DNA of 64,000 bases from Oxyruncus cristatus (lineage: Eukaryota; Chordata; Aves; Passeriformes; Cotingidae), in NCBI GenBank assembly GCA_013399855.1, contig VXAY01002192.1, forward strand, positions 372,001 to 436,000, written 5' to 3'. Each line of letters starts with the position of its first letter. Position 1 is the stretch's first letter. Shown in pieces: positions 50,647 through 64,000 of this stretch. The notes beneath the pieces are model-generated. The model saw only the letters and a program-made list of their open reading frames with translations. It was not told where the DNA came from and ran no database searches. Position numbers and translations under genes: made by a program.

Positions 50647-51110
50647 ACAAAATCGTAGAATCTTCAAGGTTGGAAGAGACTTTAAAGATCATTGAGTCCA
50701 GCACCACCATAGACACCCCTAAACCATATCCCCAGGTGCCGCATCCAGATCCATCCACCACCTCCCTGGGCAACTTATTCTAATGCTTAACCACTATTTC
50801 AATGAAAAAGGTTTTTTAATATCTAATCTGAAACTCCCTTGGTGCAACTTCACGCCATTTCCTCCCATGCTTTTACTTGAGACAAGGTGGAGGAGACTGA
50901 CTCCCACCTCACTGCAGCCTCCTTTATGGCAGTAGAGAGCAATGAGGTCCCCCTTAAACTTCTTCTCCAAACTAAAAAACCCAACTCCCTCAGCTGATCG
51001 TCATCAGGCTTGCTTTCTGACTTTTCTAGCTTTTTTACCAGCTTCATTTCCCTTCTTTGGACACGAATGCTACTGGTTTCTTGGGCCCTTGTGCTCTGCA
51101 GGTTAATGAG
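50647..51110 (-). repeat. CR1 3'-end fragment, antisense (second of a close pair)
   Basis: A fresh CR1 3' terminus (CACAAAATCGTAGAATCTTC) starts about 55 bases after the previous fragment fades. GGTTGGAAGAGACTTTAAAG, CCCTAAACCATATCCCCAGG, ATTTCAATGAAAAAGG, CTCCCTTGGTGCAACTT and CCAACTCCCTCAGCTG follow. This shows two separate insertions in the same orientation. An 89-codon minus frame at 50850-51119 is repeat-derived. Confidence 0.93.
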
Positions 51111-53181
51111 GTACTGCATTTTTTTTCTTAGACTTCTGTGAAATTATGCTTTCTTATTTCATTAAGATAAATTAAACAGGAATTTACAGTTTACTCCAGC
51201 ATAAACTCTGTTTTGGACCCCATCCCCATTTTCCTATTGACTCTCAGGGAGGCTTCTGTTAAGGACTCTTTCAAGAGACCGATTAGCACAAACTTAGTCT
51301 TAGATTGATGCCTTTGACTAAGTCTGATTAGTAGAGAAAGGGCACACAGGTTACATCCACACTTGTAACTATGTGGGGCTACTGCACAGATTTGAGTACT
51401 GGGTTAGTGATGGATGTTTTTAAACTTGTCTATAAGTGACTTTTCAGCCCAAAGGAGCCAGGAACTCCCAGGAACAACCTGGAATGTTTCTGGGCTTGGC
51501 AGAGGCCCAGGACTATTCCCAGGAGTTAGTTTGGATGAGGAAATCCTGTTTGGAGGCAGGAGGAGATTCAACCACGAGGGCTGTCCATGCCCTCCTGTTC
51601 AGTGACAGGGCCAGGGAATGGTTCCTGGCCCGTCTGTTTTCTTCTTCACAGGTAACGACGAACACTTTTCAGTTTTCACGGTGAACTTCAGATCTTGACA
51701 ATATTCACCTCTTTGTGGGAAGTGTGGCATCCAGATTTTGCCAGACTGCTAAAAAATTTTGACACTAGGAAGGAAAAAGATCAGCCTCACTTTGTGGAAA
51801 TGGAAAACTGCAATACTGTACAGCTTTCTTGATACTTGCTCTTAACTTCATAATCTTCGCTCTTCATTAAGATAGCAGAACTGAAAAATGAGACTGAGTG
51901 ACAAAATGATTTTCTCAGTTGTTGGAACATGAGCCTGACTCATAAATATGCTCCAAGCTCCAGGCATTCTCTTCTAAAATGCAAATCCTTACTTGGAGGA
52001 TTTCCTTGTGCTTTGCTGGCAGCACTACTGAGTGTTTCCTGAAACACCTCTTTTGATCATTAATTTTGTCAAAGATTGACACGTTTCCTTGCTAATGAAA
52101 TTTAGTCTGTTACAGCATTAGTCTTTCGTTTGCAATGATGCTTTTGAAATGCCAGCACCTTTGTGGTAATAAATTAACACTTATTAATGGGTACAAAGTA
52201 AGTATTGCTCTTCCTGTAAAACTCGTTGATGAGAAAGAGTTTAAAACCTCTGAGTTTAAGCAAATAAAATTTATGTAATTCAAACCCATGCATTCCTACT
52301 ATGTCTCAGTGATGTGAAAGAATATTGGGTATTACTAGAACTTGGCTGATTTCATAAATAGTTAAAAACCCCTAAGTTGGAATATTTGTGTATAAAACAA
52401 ATTCATAGGTTAGGAGCCCTGTCACGTCATTTCTGTGCACATGTTAATTGTTTTGTTGAACACTTGATTATGAGTTTGGGAAGCACTTTCATAATGTTAG
52501 GAAAGAGAAAATTCGCCATGTTTTTAAATATGGGTATTTCTTCAAGACAACAAAAGTCTTTGTTGTGGATTTACTGGAGATCCACAGCATCTGTGAGACT
52601 GTGAGATTAGAAAAGGGAGGTTTTTTTAACAGTACAGAAACTACTAAGCTTGTCTTACCTTTGAGATAATAGGGAATCTTTTCAGCTGCATGAATGGAAG
52701 AGGGAAGGAACATATGAAGGAAATTACATTTGTTCAGTTTCTATTTTGCAGAGATTAGAACCTCTATATGTAATCCAAGACTGGTGGTGTTACCATTACA
52801 GAAAACATCTTCTGAAAGGATAGTAATGTAGCAGGCTCTGATGTCCTTAGAAGTTCAAGTGCATTTCGGAAGTAGAAAGAAGATGAAAAGATAAAAAGGA
52901 ATGTAAATTTCTACTGCATTTTTGAAAGTTTCATTTAATATAATAGTATCTAATTCCAAAGTTGATCACCTAAAGTAGATGTCACAGTACTTTTAAACAA
53001 AGTCAGTTTACATAGCTGTTGTCTAGGTAAATTAACTTCTGGTGATCTCACTGATTATAAAGTTTAAAATATGCTTAGCAAAGAAATACATTTTTTACCA
53101 TCTTGAATACTCTCTTACAAAAGTAAGCTTATCTCAGATCTTTTGAAGAGTGCAGTGAGACTGCATAAAATAGAAAAATAT

Positions 53182-53245
53182 TATAGAAATATATATTTCT
53201 ATAGAGAGAAAGTAATAAATATATATTTTATCTATATATTATTAC
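53182..53245. repeat. AT-rich palindromes
   Basis: A perfect 22-base palindrome, split as TATAGAAATAT and ATATTTCTATA, lies at 53182-53203. It is followed by a second, imperfect inverted repeat (AGTAATAAATATATA at 53211-53225 against TATATATTATTACT near 53232-53245). The stretch could extrude as hairpins. Probably an expanded AT microsatellite. Confidence 0.8.
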
Positions 53246-54044
53246 TTATATAGAGAAATATAAAAAAATAACCAGAAGATTTCTGAAGAGAGCAGATGTC
53301 TTCGCTCTATACTTTGTGAACCTGTGTGCCAGGGTGCAGTGTAACCCACAGGATGGTAGAAGCATAAATAAATATCCTTGGTCTTATGCAGCTTGTTTGG
53401 ATTTGTCCTTGCTGAGAACTGTTTGCTCTTGGTTCCTGAATGGGTTGGAGTGATGGGTGACATACGGATATGTGGTTATGTCTAGCAGTAGGCATAATGA
53501 TCCGGAGAAACAGTATGGAGAGGCACTGTTTTTATATGAATTTCTTGTTTGTGGCAGCCTTAAATGAAAAGTGCAAAAAATCACCATAAAAATTGAAGTG
53601 GTTAAAAGACTCACAGTAACACCAACCCAGTGACACCATTTGCAAAATTATTATGCAGGAGAAAAACAGATGGCTGTGCTTAGCAGACCTCACGAGGGAA
53701 TTGGTGCACAGTTCAGATGAACGCGTATCTTGTGAAGAGAGCTATGAATTTCTAGGCCATGATATAAAACTAAACCAAGTCTGATATATTTTTCTTCTTC
53801 AGTCCATCCATCCAGATAAATGAACTACATATTAAAAAACCAAGCAAACAGCCTTGGGCTCATATAAACCCACCTTCATCCCCCTTTAGGTGTTGAGGAA
53901 GCAAAAAAAGACAGACTTAACACAATTTTGCACAGATTTAAACATGAATATAAGTTCATGTGCCTTCAGTGAGATGTGTGTGTTAATTTAAGTTTATTAA
54001 CTTTACGAATGTTTTAAGTTGGTCACTGAGTCGGACTATTTCTA

Positions 54045-54069
54045 TTTTTTTTTTTTTTTTTTTTTGCAG
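54045..54069. repeat. 21-base T run ending in GCAG (decoy splice acceptor)
   Basis: T21 followed by GCAG makes an ideal-looking 3' splice site. The frame beyond it stays open for only 27 codons and does not resemble LDAH, so it is treated as a low-complexity run. Confidence 0.8.
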
Positions 54070-57000
54070 TTCTCTCTATCAATTCTTGATATATCAAGTC
54101 TTTGGGAGTATGTACAAGGAAGCCCAGGTGGTCTGAGGCAGCAATTAGGCTAAAATTTGTTTTAGTTGATAGCATACACATTGCAGAGTCTGAAAAATCC
54201 ACCTTGCAACTCTCTCTGACACTTTAGGCAATATCAGTAAGTCTGGTGGAACAGCCAGCAAAGCAGCAATATGAACTTGGGGCACATGCAAACATTCTGC
54301 AGCTCACTTACTTGGAAAAAGAGAGAAGTAATGCAGTGATTTGTTAAATCTAACCACATAAAATAAATAAGATACTGTGAAGCATCAAAGTTTCTGTGAA
54401 GATTGGTGGAGAGATTTTTTTTTAAGAAAAAAAAAAAAAGGAAAAAAATTAAAGCAACCTTCGTATGAAAACCTAAGACAAAACATGCTCTCTTTAGGGT
54501 GGGAGGCTGCAAAGTGAAGAGTAACAGTTGGTGAGTTCATGGCAAAGAGCTGTTAGAGAGACTCTGTTTTTTTACTGAAACACCCATAAAAGGCCACCAG
54601 CCTGAATTTAAAAGCTCAACAAACCTTGGGAACACCATCGGTGAAAGGCTGATAACTGCAGAATGGGGTTGAGAGTGTCAGCTCACCCAAGAGACTGCCA
54701 GCAACCATTATTTTCACTGGCTTGATGACAGACCCTAATCCTTAGGGCCCCAGTCATATTCTCTTCTGCCTCTCCTCACCACTGCTGAGAGGAATATAGA
54801 AACAATATGAAAAGGGAGGTTTTAGTCAGTGATGATTCGAAGTAGGAAAACATAAGAACAATAATTTTGATTTCAAGAGACTTGGGGGTTTTTTTAGTAA
54901 CATTCTGTTTATGTCACTACTAATGAAACATCTGATTGCAGATGTATGTAGTCAAAATTCAGATAAACCTATAAAAATTATTTTTTTCTAGGAAGTTAAA
55001 AGACATTGAAGTGGCCAAATGTACAAATATAAAAGGAAGAAAAATAAACTGAAAAGCAGAATCTGTGATTGTTCATCAAGAATCCGAAGGAAAACGTCAG
55101 AATTAAGAGGAAATTAAGGTGTAAAAATAAAAAGATGGCTAAAATGGTAAATGGCAGAATAACAGGATTTGTTAAGGGCTGGGAATTTTTACAGATTTGT
55201 TCATAAAATTTTGGTATTTTGAATCTCCAGAAATTTAGATTCGTATTGTAATAACTGATTTGATAGAAATGAGAGAATCATAAACATACAACAAGAAGTG
55301 AGTTTCAAAAACAATTAGGATTTATGGCATATATTTTAAAAAGAGCTCAACACTGAAAAGCCAGACTTCCCAAAGAATGTTTTATGCTGGGTGCTGAGAT
55401 CTTTTGAAATCCAGTCCACAGATGTGTATGCATAGCACTTGAAAATGAGAGACTCATCTCTTCGGAGAGTTGGACCCAACGATTGGAATTCAGTATATGT
55501 CGCACATAGCTTGAATTTTTTTTTGTTTTTTTTTAGTGCAGTTAATGTGCTTTTACAGAAGAAAATGGAGCCAGAAATCTGCAGTTTTCATGCTGTTTTA
55601 ATATTAAGTAGAGAAAAAGAGAAAGCAGTCAGTTAGGACATTAAAGACTTGTTCATGAAGGGAACAGCTGAAGGGATATTGTGTGGGTTTTGAACATAGA
55701 CTTTGCAAAGATGTAGTTAAACTTTAAGCATGGCATTAACACTCATAAACAATATCTGTTCCTAAAAGCTCTATGTTAAAATGGATGTGTTTTGTCCGTC
55801 TTCAGTCCTCAGCAAAGAAGTTGAGCTGCTTTGTCAACTCCTGCCTGTGTTGTATGTAATAGATACTCAGGCAGCAGGGAAGGACTTGTCTTGGATCTTC
55901 TGGTTAGACGAGGTTACTTAGAAAGGACAGTCTTTTAATTGCAATATTTCCTACTCTGCCATATTATTAATTTATTCATTCCACATGATTTATGGTGAAG
56001 TCTTAGGCTGCTTCTGCTGCATTGTCTTCTATCCTGAGAATGGTGTGTCCTGTTTGAAGAGTTCATTGCGGGAGTGAAAGGAATCGGAAAAAGCCACAAA
56101 CTTTACAGAAAACAGTTGTGATATCTCTGATCTAATACAATACATTCACTGCATTTAGGACATTTCTTATACACTGTAAAATTAAGTTTAGGCAAATACT
56201 GGGGAATTTTTTCCTGTATCTTTTTATTATTTCTGTTATTGCCGATTATTTAGGGAGTTTTTACCAATGCCACCATGGATCTTTTCAGATACCTGAGGGT
56301 GTGTTTAGTGACTGTAAGCCTGTGTTTAGGGAACTAAATCAAGCCCTAGATTTTTTCTTAAGAATCCCCCTCTGTACTCTTATGACCGAGGTTATCTTCA
56401 AAATTAAATGTAATAGATGTCAACTTCCTTTTCTATTTATTTCAATGTGTAAATATTTTAAATACTTGGTTGGATGCAGGTGTACTTAACTGTGGCATTT
56501 TGTAAAAAAAAATCTTTGGGGTTTACTCTTTCATGTGGAATTCAGTGTTAAGTATATATATGAACGCAAGTCCAGGAACAACAATGTATTTAATAAACTT
56601 ATGAACTTTGGAGTCCTGTAAGAAATTTCAATTGATGTTAATGAAAATATGCTTCTAATAACTTTGTTACAACATTTCTAGTCACTGGAAAATCTTAAGA
56701 ACATTCCGCTCCATTTAAAATTCCAAAACAAAGCATAGTTCTGTTTAAGGAGCAGAATTCACCAAGTCCTAATTGTTCTTGAAAATATTGAATTTCTGCT
56801 CCTCTGTTTTAGAACAGTAGTATGACTACTGTAAGTGTATTTTACTGAGATGAAAGGTACAAAACCCAATTCTCAATAAATATAATTTAAATAGTGACCT
56901 TTAATGGCAGCTGGCAGAGTTTAGACTTTTTACCTGGCATGGGCAATTGAAAGATATTCTACAAATTCTTGTTCTCAGTCGAACTAAAGCCCTTACTACC

Positions 57001-57987
57001 CGATGACCAGTTTTATTTGTGTAATAAATTAGATATGATAATTTTGCTCTCTTAGCAGATTCTTGCCTATATTCCATTTGTCATAGTAATTAAGGCTAGC
57101 AGCACTCTGTAGTATTGCAAAGGAAGGAATTTTCTATTTTTGCCTTCTTATTTAAAATGCTTACAGTTCTGGAAAGGTCAAAGGAAGGATGGAAAAATTA
57201 GCTGACTGAGAGAATTCCCCTCTCTCTCCTCTCTCTTATTCTTCTGATATCCTGACAAGACTTTGGGATATAAGTTCTATCTTGAACCCCAGATACTCCT
57301 TGTTTCTTTTCTTTCTTTGTCAAAAATAAAGTTCTGCTCAGTGATACTTCCTGACACACTCATTCTGTTCTTCAGTGATACCACAAGGCCGAACCTGACT
57401 GTTCTTCTTCCTCCAGGGCACATCATTAACTAAACCATTTTAATCAGTTAAAATGGTAGTGGAATGAACTCCTTCCAGCATTCAACGCCAGCTCAGCTTT
57501 CCTTGTCTGACTACTTGGGTTGACTGGATGCCTTTTTGAGGGCTGACTTCAGTGAGTGGTAAAATACACCCTTTCCAAATGTCTTGAGTGGAGCACTAAA
57601 AAATAGAAGCCCAAGGATCTCAAGGCACTGATGGAAAATTATGGCCTTTCCTTTTCATCAGCAAAATGAGATTATAATTGTAAGGCTGGTTTCTCACTCA
57701 CCTTGTTCAGCCACATTTCATTAAACTGAGTGGATTGTCATTGAGATTTATTAGTAGTTATGGCTGTACACTGATGACTGTGAAAGCAGTTGGTTCAAGG
57801 CAACACAAAATCGAATTCTTAATGCTTTGTGTACGTTGAGCCGCCTCTCCAATTTAAGGACGTATTGTGGGTTCATCCTAAGTGGTGAATGTCCCAGAGC
57901 ATGTCTACAAGGATCGTATTTACCAGTCCATGTGCTGTAAGGGTACCTGCAGATGCAATGCAGTGATCTCATGGGAGTGCTACACTC

Positions 57988-58012
57988 AAAAAAAAAAAAA
58001 GAAAAAAAAAAA
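57988..58012. repeat. A-rich run
   Basis: A13-G-A11. It could be the tail of an old retroposon, but no element body was recognised upstream. Confidence 0.8.
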
Positions 58013-61000
58013 CCACCACCCTGTACTTCCAAAATGAAAACGGAAAGAATTTCTCCTGGAAAGTGGCAGCTGCGTTCTGACATTCATGTAATGGGAGCAA
58101 CTGAAAGCTTTATGGTGTGTAACTGTGACACTGCATTCCAACATAAGCTTCTCCCTGCCCTTCTTCCAACCAATAAACTATTCTTCCTCTCTTTTCACTC
58201 TCACCCCTCCTAATCTTCTTCTGTTTATATGCTTTAATCATAATAGCAACAAATCCATCCCTGCTGGTATTATCACACCGTTGCAGATTTTGGCAGTCTC
58301 CTTTGGCACTTCCCTTGTAGATGGAATGACATTGCCCACTTTGATGGGGCTTAATTCTCTATGTAAAATACTGCCCTGTCAATGAATATTTTTCTCTATT
58401 AAACTATTTTCAGTCCAACAATAAGATACGGATTTTTGGGAGAACAGTTTTCTCATTATTACCTTAACCCATAAAAAGGCTTTTTCTTTTTTTCTTTTTT
58501 TTTTAAATTCAAACATTTTGGGCAAGTTTTCAGTTACCCAAATATTTGTAGTACAGAGTAATTTGCATTTCAGCCCTGTGAGACTTGTAAATGTAATGAA
58601 CAGTCTGTGTGTTTAATATTTTTTATATTTTTAATAATTTGCAAATAGTTCAGTATGTAGAGCTGACCTGTTGAAAAATAGTTTGCAGTGTCTGTAGAGA
58701 ACAGTTCTGAGTCTTTTGTGTATTTAGCAGAATTCTGGGCTTCAGCTGGAAAAATTCTAGGAGTATTTCTTACTGGAAAATAAGTAATGTGAAACAACAG
58801 ATAATTTTTTCCTGTACTCTGACCCACTTGTAAGGTGAGGTATAGATGGTCCCTCTCCTGTTACTATCAAGCAGGTTTCAGCACTGTAAGTCGGGAACAG
58901 GGAAAACACTGACAGCTTTTGAAAGGTGTGATTGAAAGCATATTGGTTTCAAAGGGAATTGTGAAAAGTCTCCATCTACTTGTCATTCCAAGAGATTAAT
59001 CGCTACCTATCATGATCAGTGTTTTATGGAAACCATGGTCTTCATCTGTCTATCCAAGAATAGATAAGAGAGTCCTGGTTTCTAGAGCTGGGAATATTGT
59101 CCTTGGTGAGATCTACATTGGCTGTAGAATGTCATATTTAATAACTGAAAAATAAATCCTTAAATCAGAATTTATTCATGGGGCAGAAGTAAGATGTATT
59201 AAATGGATGAAAATTTTGCCGCTGGTTTCAACAGGAGCAAGATCACACCCCCACTGTGCAGTAGGTGGAATCACAGAGGACCAGAAGTATTCAGCAGGGT
59301 ACTGGACACGGTGAAATCTCATTAAGGCTCTACCTTTTCAGTTACTCTGCCTGTGACCACTGTTGACAAAGCTGATTTCTTACTCTTAGCAGCTGAAATC
59401 GGATACTACCAAGATTTCCATGCCTCTCACTTTCTTGCTACGGCAACTCAGTTGGTTTCATCCCATTTCAGTTCTTTTGTAATTAAACTCTAAAGGGCAA
59501 CTTCTAGTATTCTCCTAATAATATAGCACAAAAGTTAATATTGTAGAAGCCTGATTGTGATTCATGTTTTAACAGGACTCTTCGTATGGTTGGTCCAATG
59601 AGTTTGGATGCAGAACTGCAACCTATAAGGCACAGAATCAAATTTATGCTAAGTCAGTGGAAAGTGGCCTTAAAATAGACATAAATTTAGTCACACCTCA
59701 CCTTGGTGCAAATGACACTCAGGTCTACATACCTAAGGATGTAATCATTGTACCCAGCACTGTATTTGTTGTTACACTGGAGATTACAGTTTGAAATACA
59801 AACACATTAACAAAAATGCTGGTCCTTGAATTTTTTTTCCATGCAAGTGGAAATGCCAGGAAGCACTGGAGGCTTGGGGTCTTAAAGATGTACTTCAAAT
59901 AAAATTGGATAATGAATGTTAAATAAAGAAGATGCCAAGACATGGAAAAACCATGTGATCACTGTAGCATATTTTAAACAGATGAGAATATTGCCTGCTA
60001 TTTATATCATCAAGTAGGAGCTGAAAAAAAATAGTAAAAAAATAAGCTGAGGTTTTAATCTATTTGAAAACTGGGGGGGTTATATATATTTGAACATAGT
60101 GGGTCAAATTCAGATGTTGAAGGAGGTGTCACTTATATGATAATACTGGATATATTGAATGGAAGTAACTATAAGTTAAATAACTTATAAGATAAAAATT
60201 CAGTTTGTTGTGATTCATTCTATTATGTTTGACAACTTCAAAAGGGTGATACAAGAAATCTGATGGTTGAGGAATACAAACCAGCCTACACAAAAAGGGA
60301 GTTTTCCCATTGACTGTTGCTTGGCTTACATATATTTATGTTCCATTTACAAATAGTGACTTTGTCTGGTGTCACTGAGGGCAGTATTGTCCATACAACT
60401 TTAATATTCCCTCAAAAAAAAATAAATCTTAGTATGACCTTACATTTTGCAACAGTTGGTACCATGATAGAACACTGTGAAGTTGTGAAGATTGTGTAGA
60501 ACTTTATGAGTCTCAGTGTGCCCTGTATCTTTCATTACCCTGTATCTTGAATGATGTCAGTGCTGTTGAAATGTTTGGAAACAATACATTTCTGAGGTGT
60601 TCAGGAAGATTTGTATGTATGTTGTTTCTTAGAGAAACCTTTCAGGAAGTATATATTTAGGTACACTGTTTCCTGAAGAACTGATACAGCTGATGCTTTC
60701 TGCATAGGTCCAAATAGGCATAGCTAAAAACTATTAGGATTAGTGGATACGTGGTATATGTGGTTGTTTGAATTTATGAGAACCTGCAGCCAGCCTGTTG
60801 TAGGCTCTGAAGTTCTCTCTTTTGTAATTCAAAATGATGGAGAATTAAGTTGACCAGCTCCCCTAAGGTCAGTGAATAGTGAAGTTTTTTGGAGGTGAGA
60901 ATGGGCTGTGTGGATTTTCCCTGCAGTCACAGAGAAACAAGAGTGGTCTCTTCCTCACGCTGAATTGAATATCCCAATCTAATTGAGTATGCTATAAGTA

Positions 61001-64000
61001 ATTTTATCTATAAAAACATAAAGTTAAGTATGAACAAAGGAGAATACACAGATACCAAGAGGCAGAGGCATCCCTGATATGAAAGATAAGAGGAAAGCAG
61101 CATTCTGACAGGAGACAGCCCTTGTCACACAGCCAAGCTGAGCTTAGGATGTGATGCAGCACAATAGTAAGGCAATATTGTTTTGTTAAAAGTATGAGTT
61201 TCTAGTTGCTTTGCAGATCTCTAGAGGAGACATTGATTAGAGCTTGGCTACCACTTCTCCCGTGCCTCAGCTCTTGCTGACTGTGCTCTTGTTTGACCTT
61301 TGAATGACAACCAGGCCAAGCAGCACAAGTGAGAATGTTGAGAAGACATCCACATCAGCAGAGCACTTTAGGGAGGCAGCCTTGTCTGCTGTATACATAT
61401 TGTAAGAATTAGAAGTCTTGGTGTACAGGAGTGGGACTAAAAGTGTTTTCTTCATATTCACTCCCCTTACTGTTTCTTATACATCTCACAAGTCATACTT
61501 GCACACATAAGGTTTAAGAAGAGCCTGTTTTTCCCGCTGTGTGTGTGGAGTAACAAAGTATAAATAAAGGGCTAAGGGTCTCCATCAGAACTCTTGGGAA
61601 TATGAATGATACATCACATTTTTGTCCAGTGTAATATAGTTTATAGAACAGAAAAGCATAAGTAGTATCATATGAGGTCATTTCCAGCCAGCTGTAGTGA
61701 AAAAAGAAGAATTCAGACTGAAATAAGTAGAGGGAAAGAGGGAAAGCCTAGGAAAATAATAAGGAACGTAAATTATGGGAGGAGCTCAGGGTATCTTGGC
61801 TCATTTAACCTCATTATGTTTATATGAGTGCCTTCTATAAACATAATAGGAATAAATACAGAGAAAAATAAAATAGTGATGTGATTATCTATTGTGTTAT
61901 ATTAGAATGCAATATTTATATAGGATCAGATAGATATAAATAAGTTCAGAAATTTGAAATGAGCTTCTGGACAGGAAAATATTAAATCTGAAGTAACCAT
62001 CCAAATTACTAACAGATAAGAAAACTATATTGTTTTTAGTGAATGTGCGTGGTTAATGGAGTATAATAAAAGCTAAGAGAATACATTTGTTCTTGTGGCT
62101 GTCGTTTTTGCACATGTAAATATTGTAAATGTCATTCATATATATATGTGTATGAAATTCTATCATTACTATAAAGTATGCATAATATTTCAGTATCTAA
62201 ACTCCTGTTTATGGACTTCGCACAGTTGACCAACAAATATTTTCTGCCCTGACTTGAGGTATAGCTTCTGTGCCTTCATTTGCCTTCTTTGGAAGCGGTA
62301 AAGATTGACCACAGGTAGACAGCATATACAGTGTTCCCTATAACACTGAAAACCTTGTTTACATGCTCACAGTGAAATTCATCAAAGATTTGAAATCACA
62401 AAAGTATTCTCTGTTTTAATTTAATGAGTTCCATATCAGAAAAGGGGGCCCAAGACAGTGGTAGTGCTGTGAGTCTGCTGTCTTATCATCCTGTGCTGGA
62501 TCATCAGTTTGCGGGATTTGGATCTTTTTCCAAAGCATCATAAAATTTATCATTGGGTGCTGGAGGATTTCTTACAGTTCGATGGAAAGGAAATGCATAA
62601 CAGTTTTGGACTGGGTTTAATGATCAGTGTTGTGCTTGAGTGTTAAAAAGCTCATCTTATTAACAGAATTCTTTGAATTAGAAAGATTTTTTCCATAGAG
62701 TTCTCTACATCAATTTTTTTTCTGATTTTTTTTTTGTTTTTGAGGAGGGGTAAAACCTTTGACATAATGTTTGATTGGTTTTCTCCTCCCTAAAGGATAT
62801 ATTTCTTTCCTGGGCATAGCCACTCTGCATGTGTTCTACCAGCTTGCTGTATAGCTGAAACATGCTTTAAATTTTTAATTTTTGAATGTGGTTAACATTC
62901 ACACAAAACAAAGGATAGAAGGAACCCATGTTTTGAGTCAATGCATTTACTTATCATTCTTCCTGGATCATTAGTCTAGTCAGTGTATCTACTATGCCAT
63001 AGTCCCAGGACAACATAGTTTCCTGAGAGAAGTTGAATGTATAAATAACATTATCAGGCCTTATGTTAATTAATTTTTTACGTCTCCTGACACAGTATTG
63101 CAGTTTGGGAAATCAAGGCTGTCTGTCACGTTCATATAAGATGGGATTTCTCTCTCTTGCACCGTCCCTGTTGGTAATGATTCTATAGCTGGGACTCAAT
63201 AGCTTGGTGCAGCATAAAAATTTATGTCAATACAGACTTCTGATACCTGCTTTAGCATTTCAGTTTTTTCATTTCTTTCTGTCACAATCTACTAATGTCA
63301 CTCATTCCACCCAAAATATTATTTCACATCCTTTACATTTATAGCCCTTAAAAATTTGTGTAATTATGATTCTACCTTTTTGCTCCCATTTTGCCAAGCT
63401 ATTCATATTTTTTTCTCTATATGTATTTCCTTCAGAGATTTTATCATCCAAGCCCCTTGTTAATTTTAGGCTGTATTTGTGGCTGGTTTTTGGCTGAAAT
63501 CTTTCCCTTCTGGATGTAGAGCACAGAATGCAGTCTGCATTGTGTCCCAGAGGCAAGAGCTTCCTCTGGCATTTGTGTTGTGTTTCCTCACTCTGTGTAA
63601 CAAACATGAAGTTGCAGAGCTTCTCTCTCATTTGCTTTCTGCCCCATATTGTGTTGCAAACTGGCATATCACCATCTCCCACGTGTCCTTGCAGCTTAAT
63701 TACTTGAATTACATTTTTTCCTACTCATTCATGCTTTAGATTATTTTTCCTGGGCATATTTAAGGATAGTAGGAGTTGTCGAGTTGGTTCATGAGTTGAA
63801 TATTTAAAATACCAAATTTAACTCAACAGAACCTCATCATTATTCCATCTCTTTCCAGTTTGAGGGGTGGGGTGAAGGTGAGTGTTGTTTTGGGTGTTTT
63901 GTTTGTAAGTGGGGTTTTTTCTATACCTCTGCTTGGAAAAATTGCCTTAAGCGTCATAAAGCAGATACCCAAGTTGGATCTCAGAAAGGTGGTTTGGTAT

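Larger units (their letters stand above)
51111..64000. other. LDAH intron, remaining part to the window end
   Basis: AT-rich intron with poly-A and poly-T runs, an AT palindrome at 53.2 kb and no recognised coding exon. I looked for the expected continuation of LDAH (the strand after the nucleophile helix, FLLFPTIERM in human) on the + strand and did not see it, so the next exon probably lies beyond 64000. Confidence 0.6.

Noticed and set aside
63302..63682. 126-codon minus-strand open frame near the window end
   Set aside because: The Cys residues looked zinc-finger-like at first, but their spacing fits no known finger type, and no splice or coding support was seen.
48673..64000. The next LDAH exon
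   Set aside because: No + strand stretch with an acceptor followed by anything like the conserved FPTIER segment was found by reading.

Overview
The window looks like a piece of a bird (or at least archosaur or turtle) nuclear genome. It is AT-rich and almost wholly non-coding. It is scattered with CR1 retroposon fragments whose 3' ends carry the ATTCTATG-type terminal octamers typical of these genomes. Three short, correctly spliced coding exons on the + strand belong to one vertebrate gene. There are no bacterial-type operons, phage genes, CRISPR arrays or RNA genes that I can support. Almost all other open frames are chance frames in intron or repeat sequence.

The gene is LDAH, lipid droplet-associated hydrolase (C2orf43 in human), read on the + strand. 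The first coding exon (13221-13379) holds the ATG only five bases after the splice acceptor, so the 5' UTR exon or exons and the promoter lie upstream. The second (31150-31284) carries the PGNPG turn expected near the oxyanion hole. The third (48503-48672) carries the nucleophile elbow with the catalytic serine. Joined, they give 153 residues of continuous frame, roughly the N-terminal half of a protein of about 325 residues. The intron phases are 1, 1 and 0. The later exons, which should hold the acid and histidine of the triad, were not found between 48673 and 64000 and presumably lie downstream.

By region: 1-13220 is upstream intron (or 5' flank) with two antisense CR1 fragments near 9.0-10.1 kb and a run of G tracts just before the first coding exon. 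13380-31149 is an intron with a sense CR1 tail at 18.8 kb and a near-perfect 1.65 kb direct duplication (26900-28553 and 28555-30212) that meets at a single N, which looks like an unmerged contig overlap. 31285-48502 is the most repeat-rich intron. It has an old CR1/L3-like LINE at 32.5-33.4 kb, an unrecognised CpG-containing block at 33.8-34.2 kb, a hAT-like short element at 34.3 kb and several CR1 tails. 48673-64000 is a fourth intron with a close pair of antisense CR1 fragments at 50.4-51.1 kb and AT-rich low-complexity sequence.

The most useful results are the likely assembly false duplication, the LDAH exon model with an Ala in place of the first Gly of the GXSXG elbow, and the unclassified 33.8-34.2 kb block. 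I found no clear new biological system. The one element I could not place is the 33.8 kb block.
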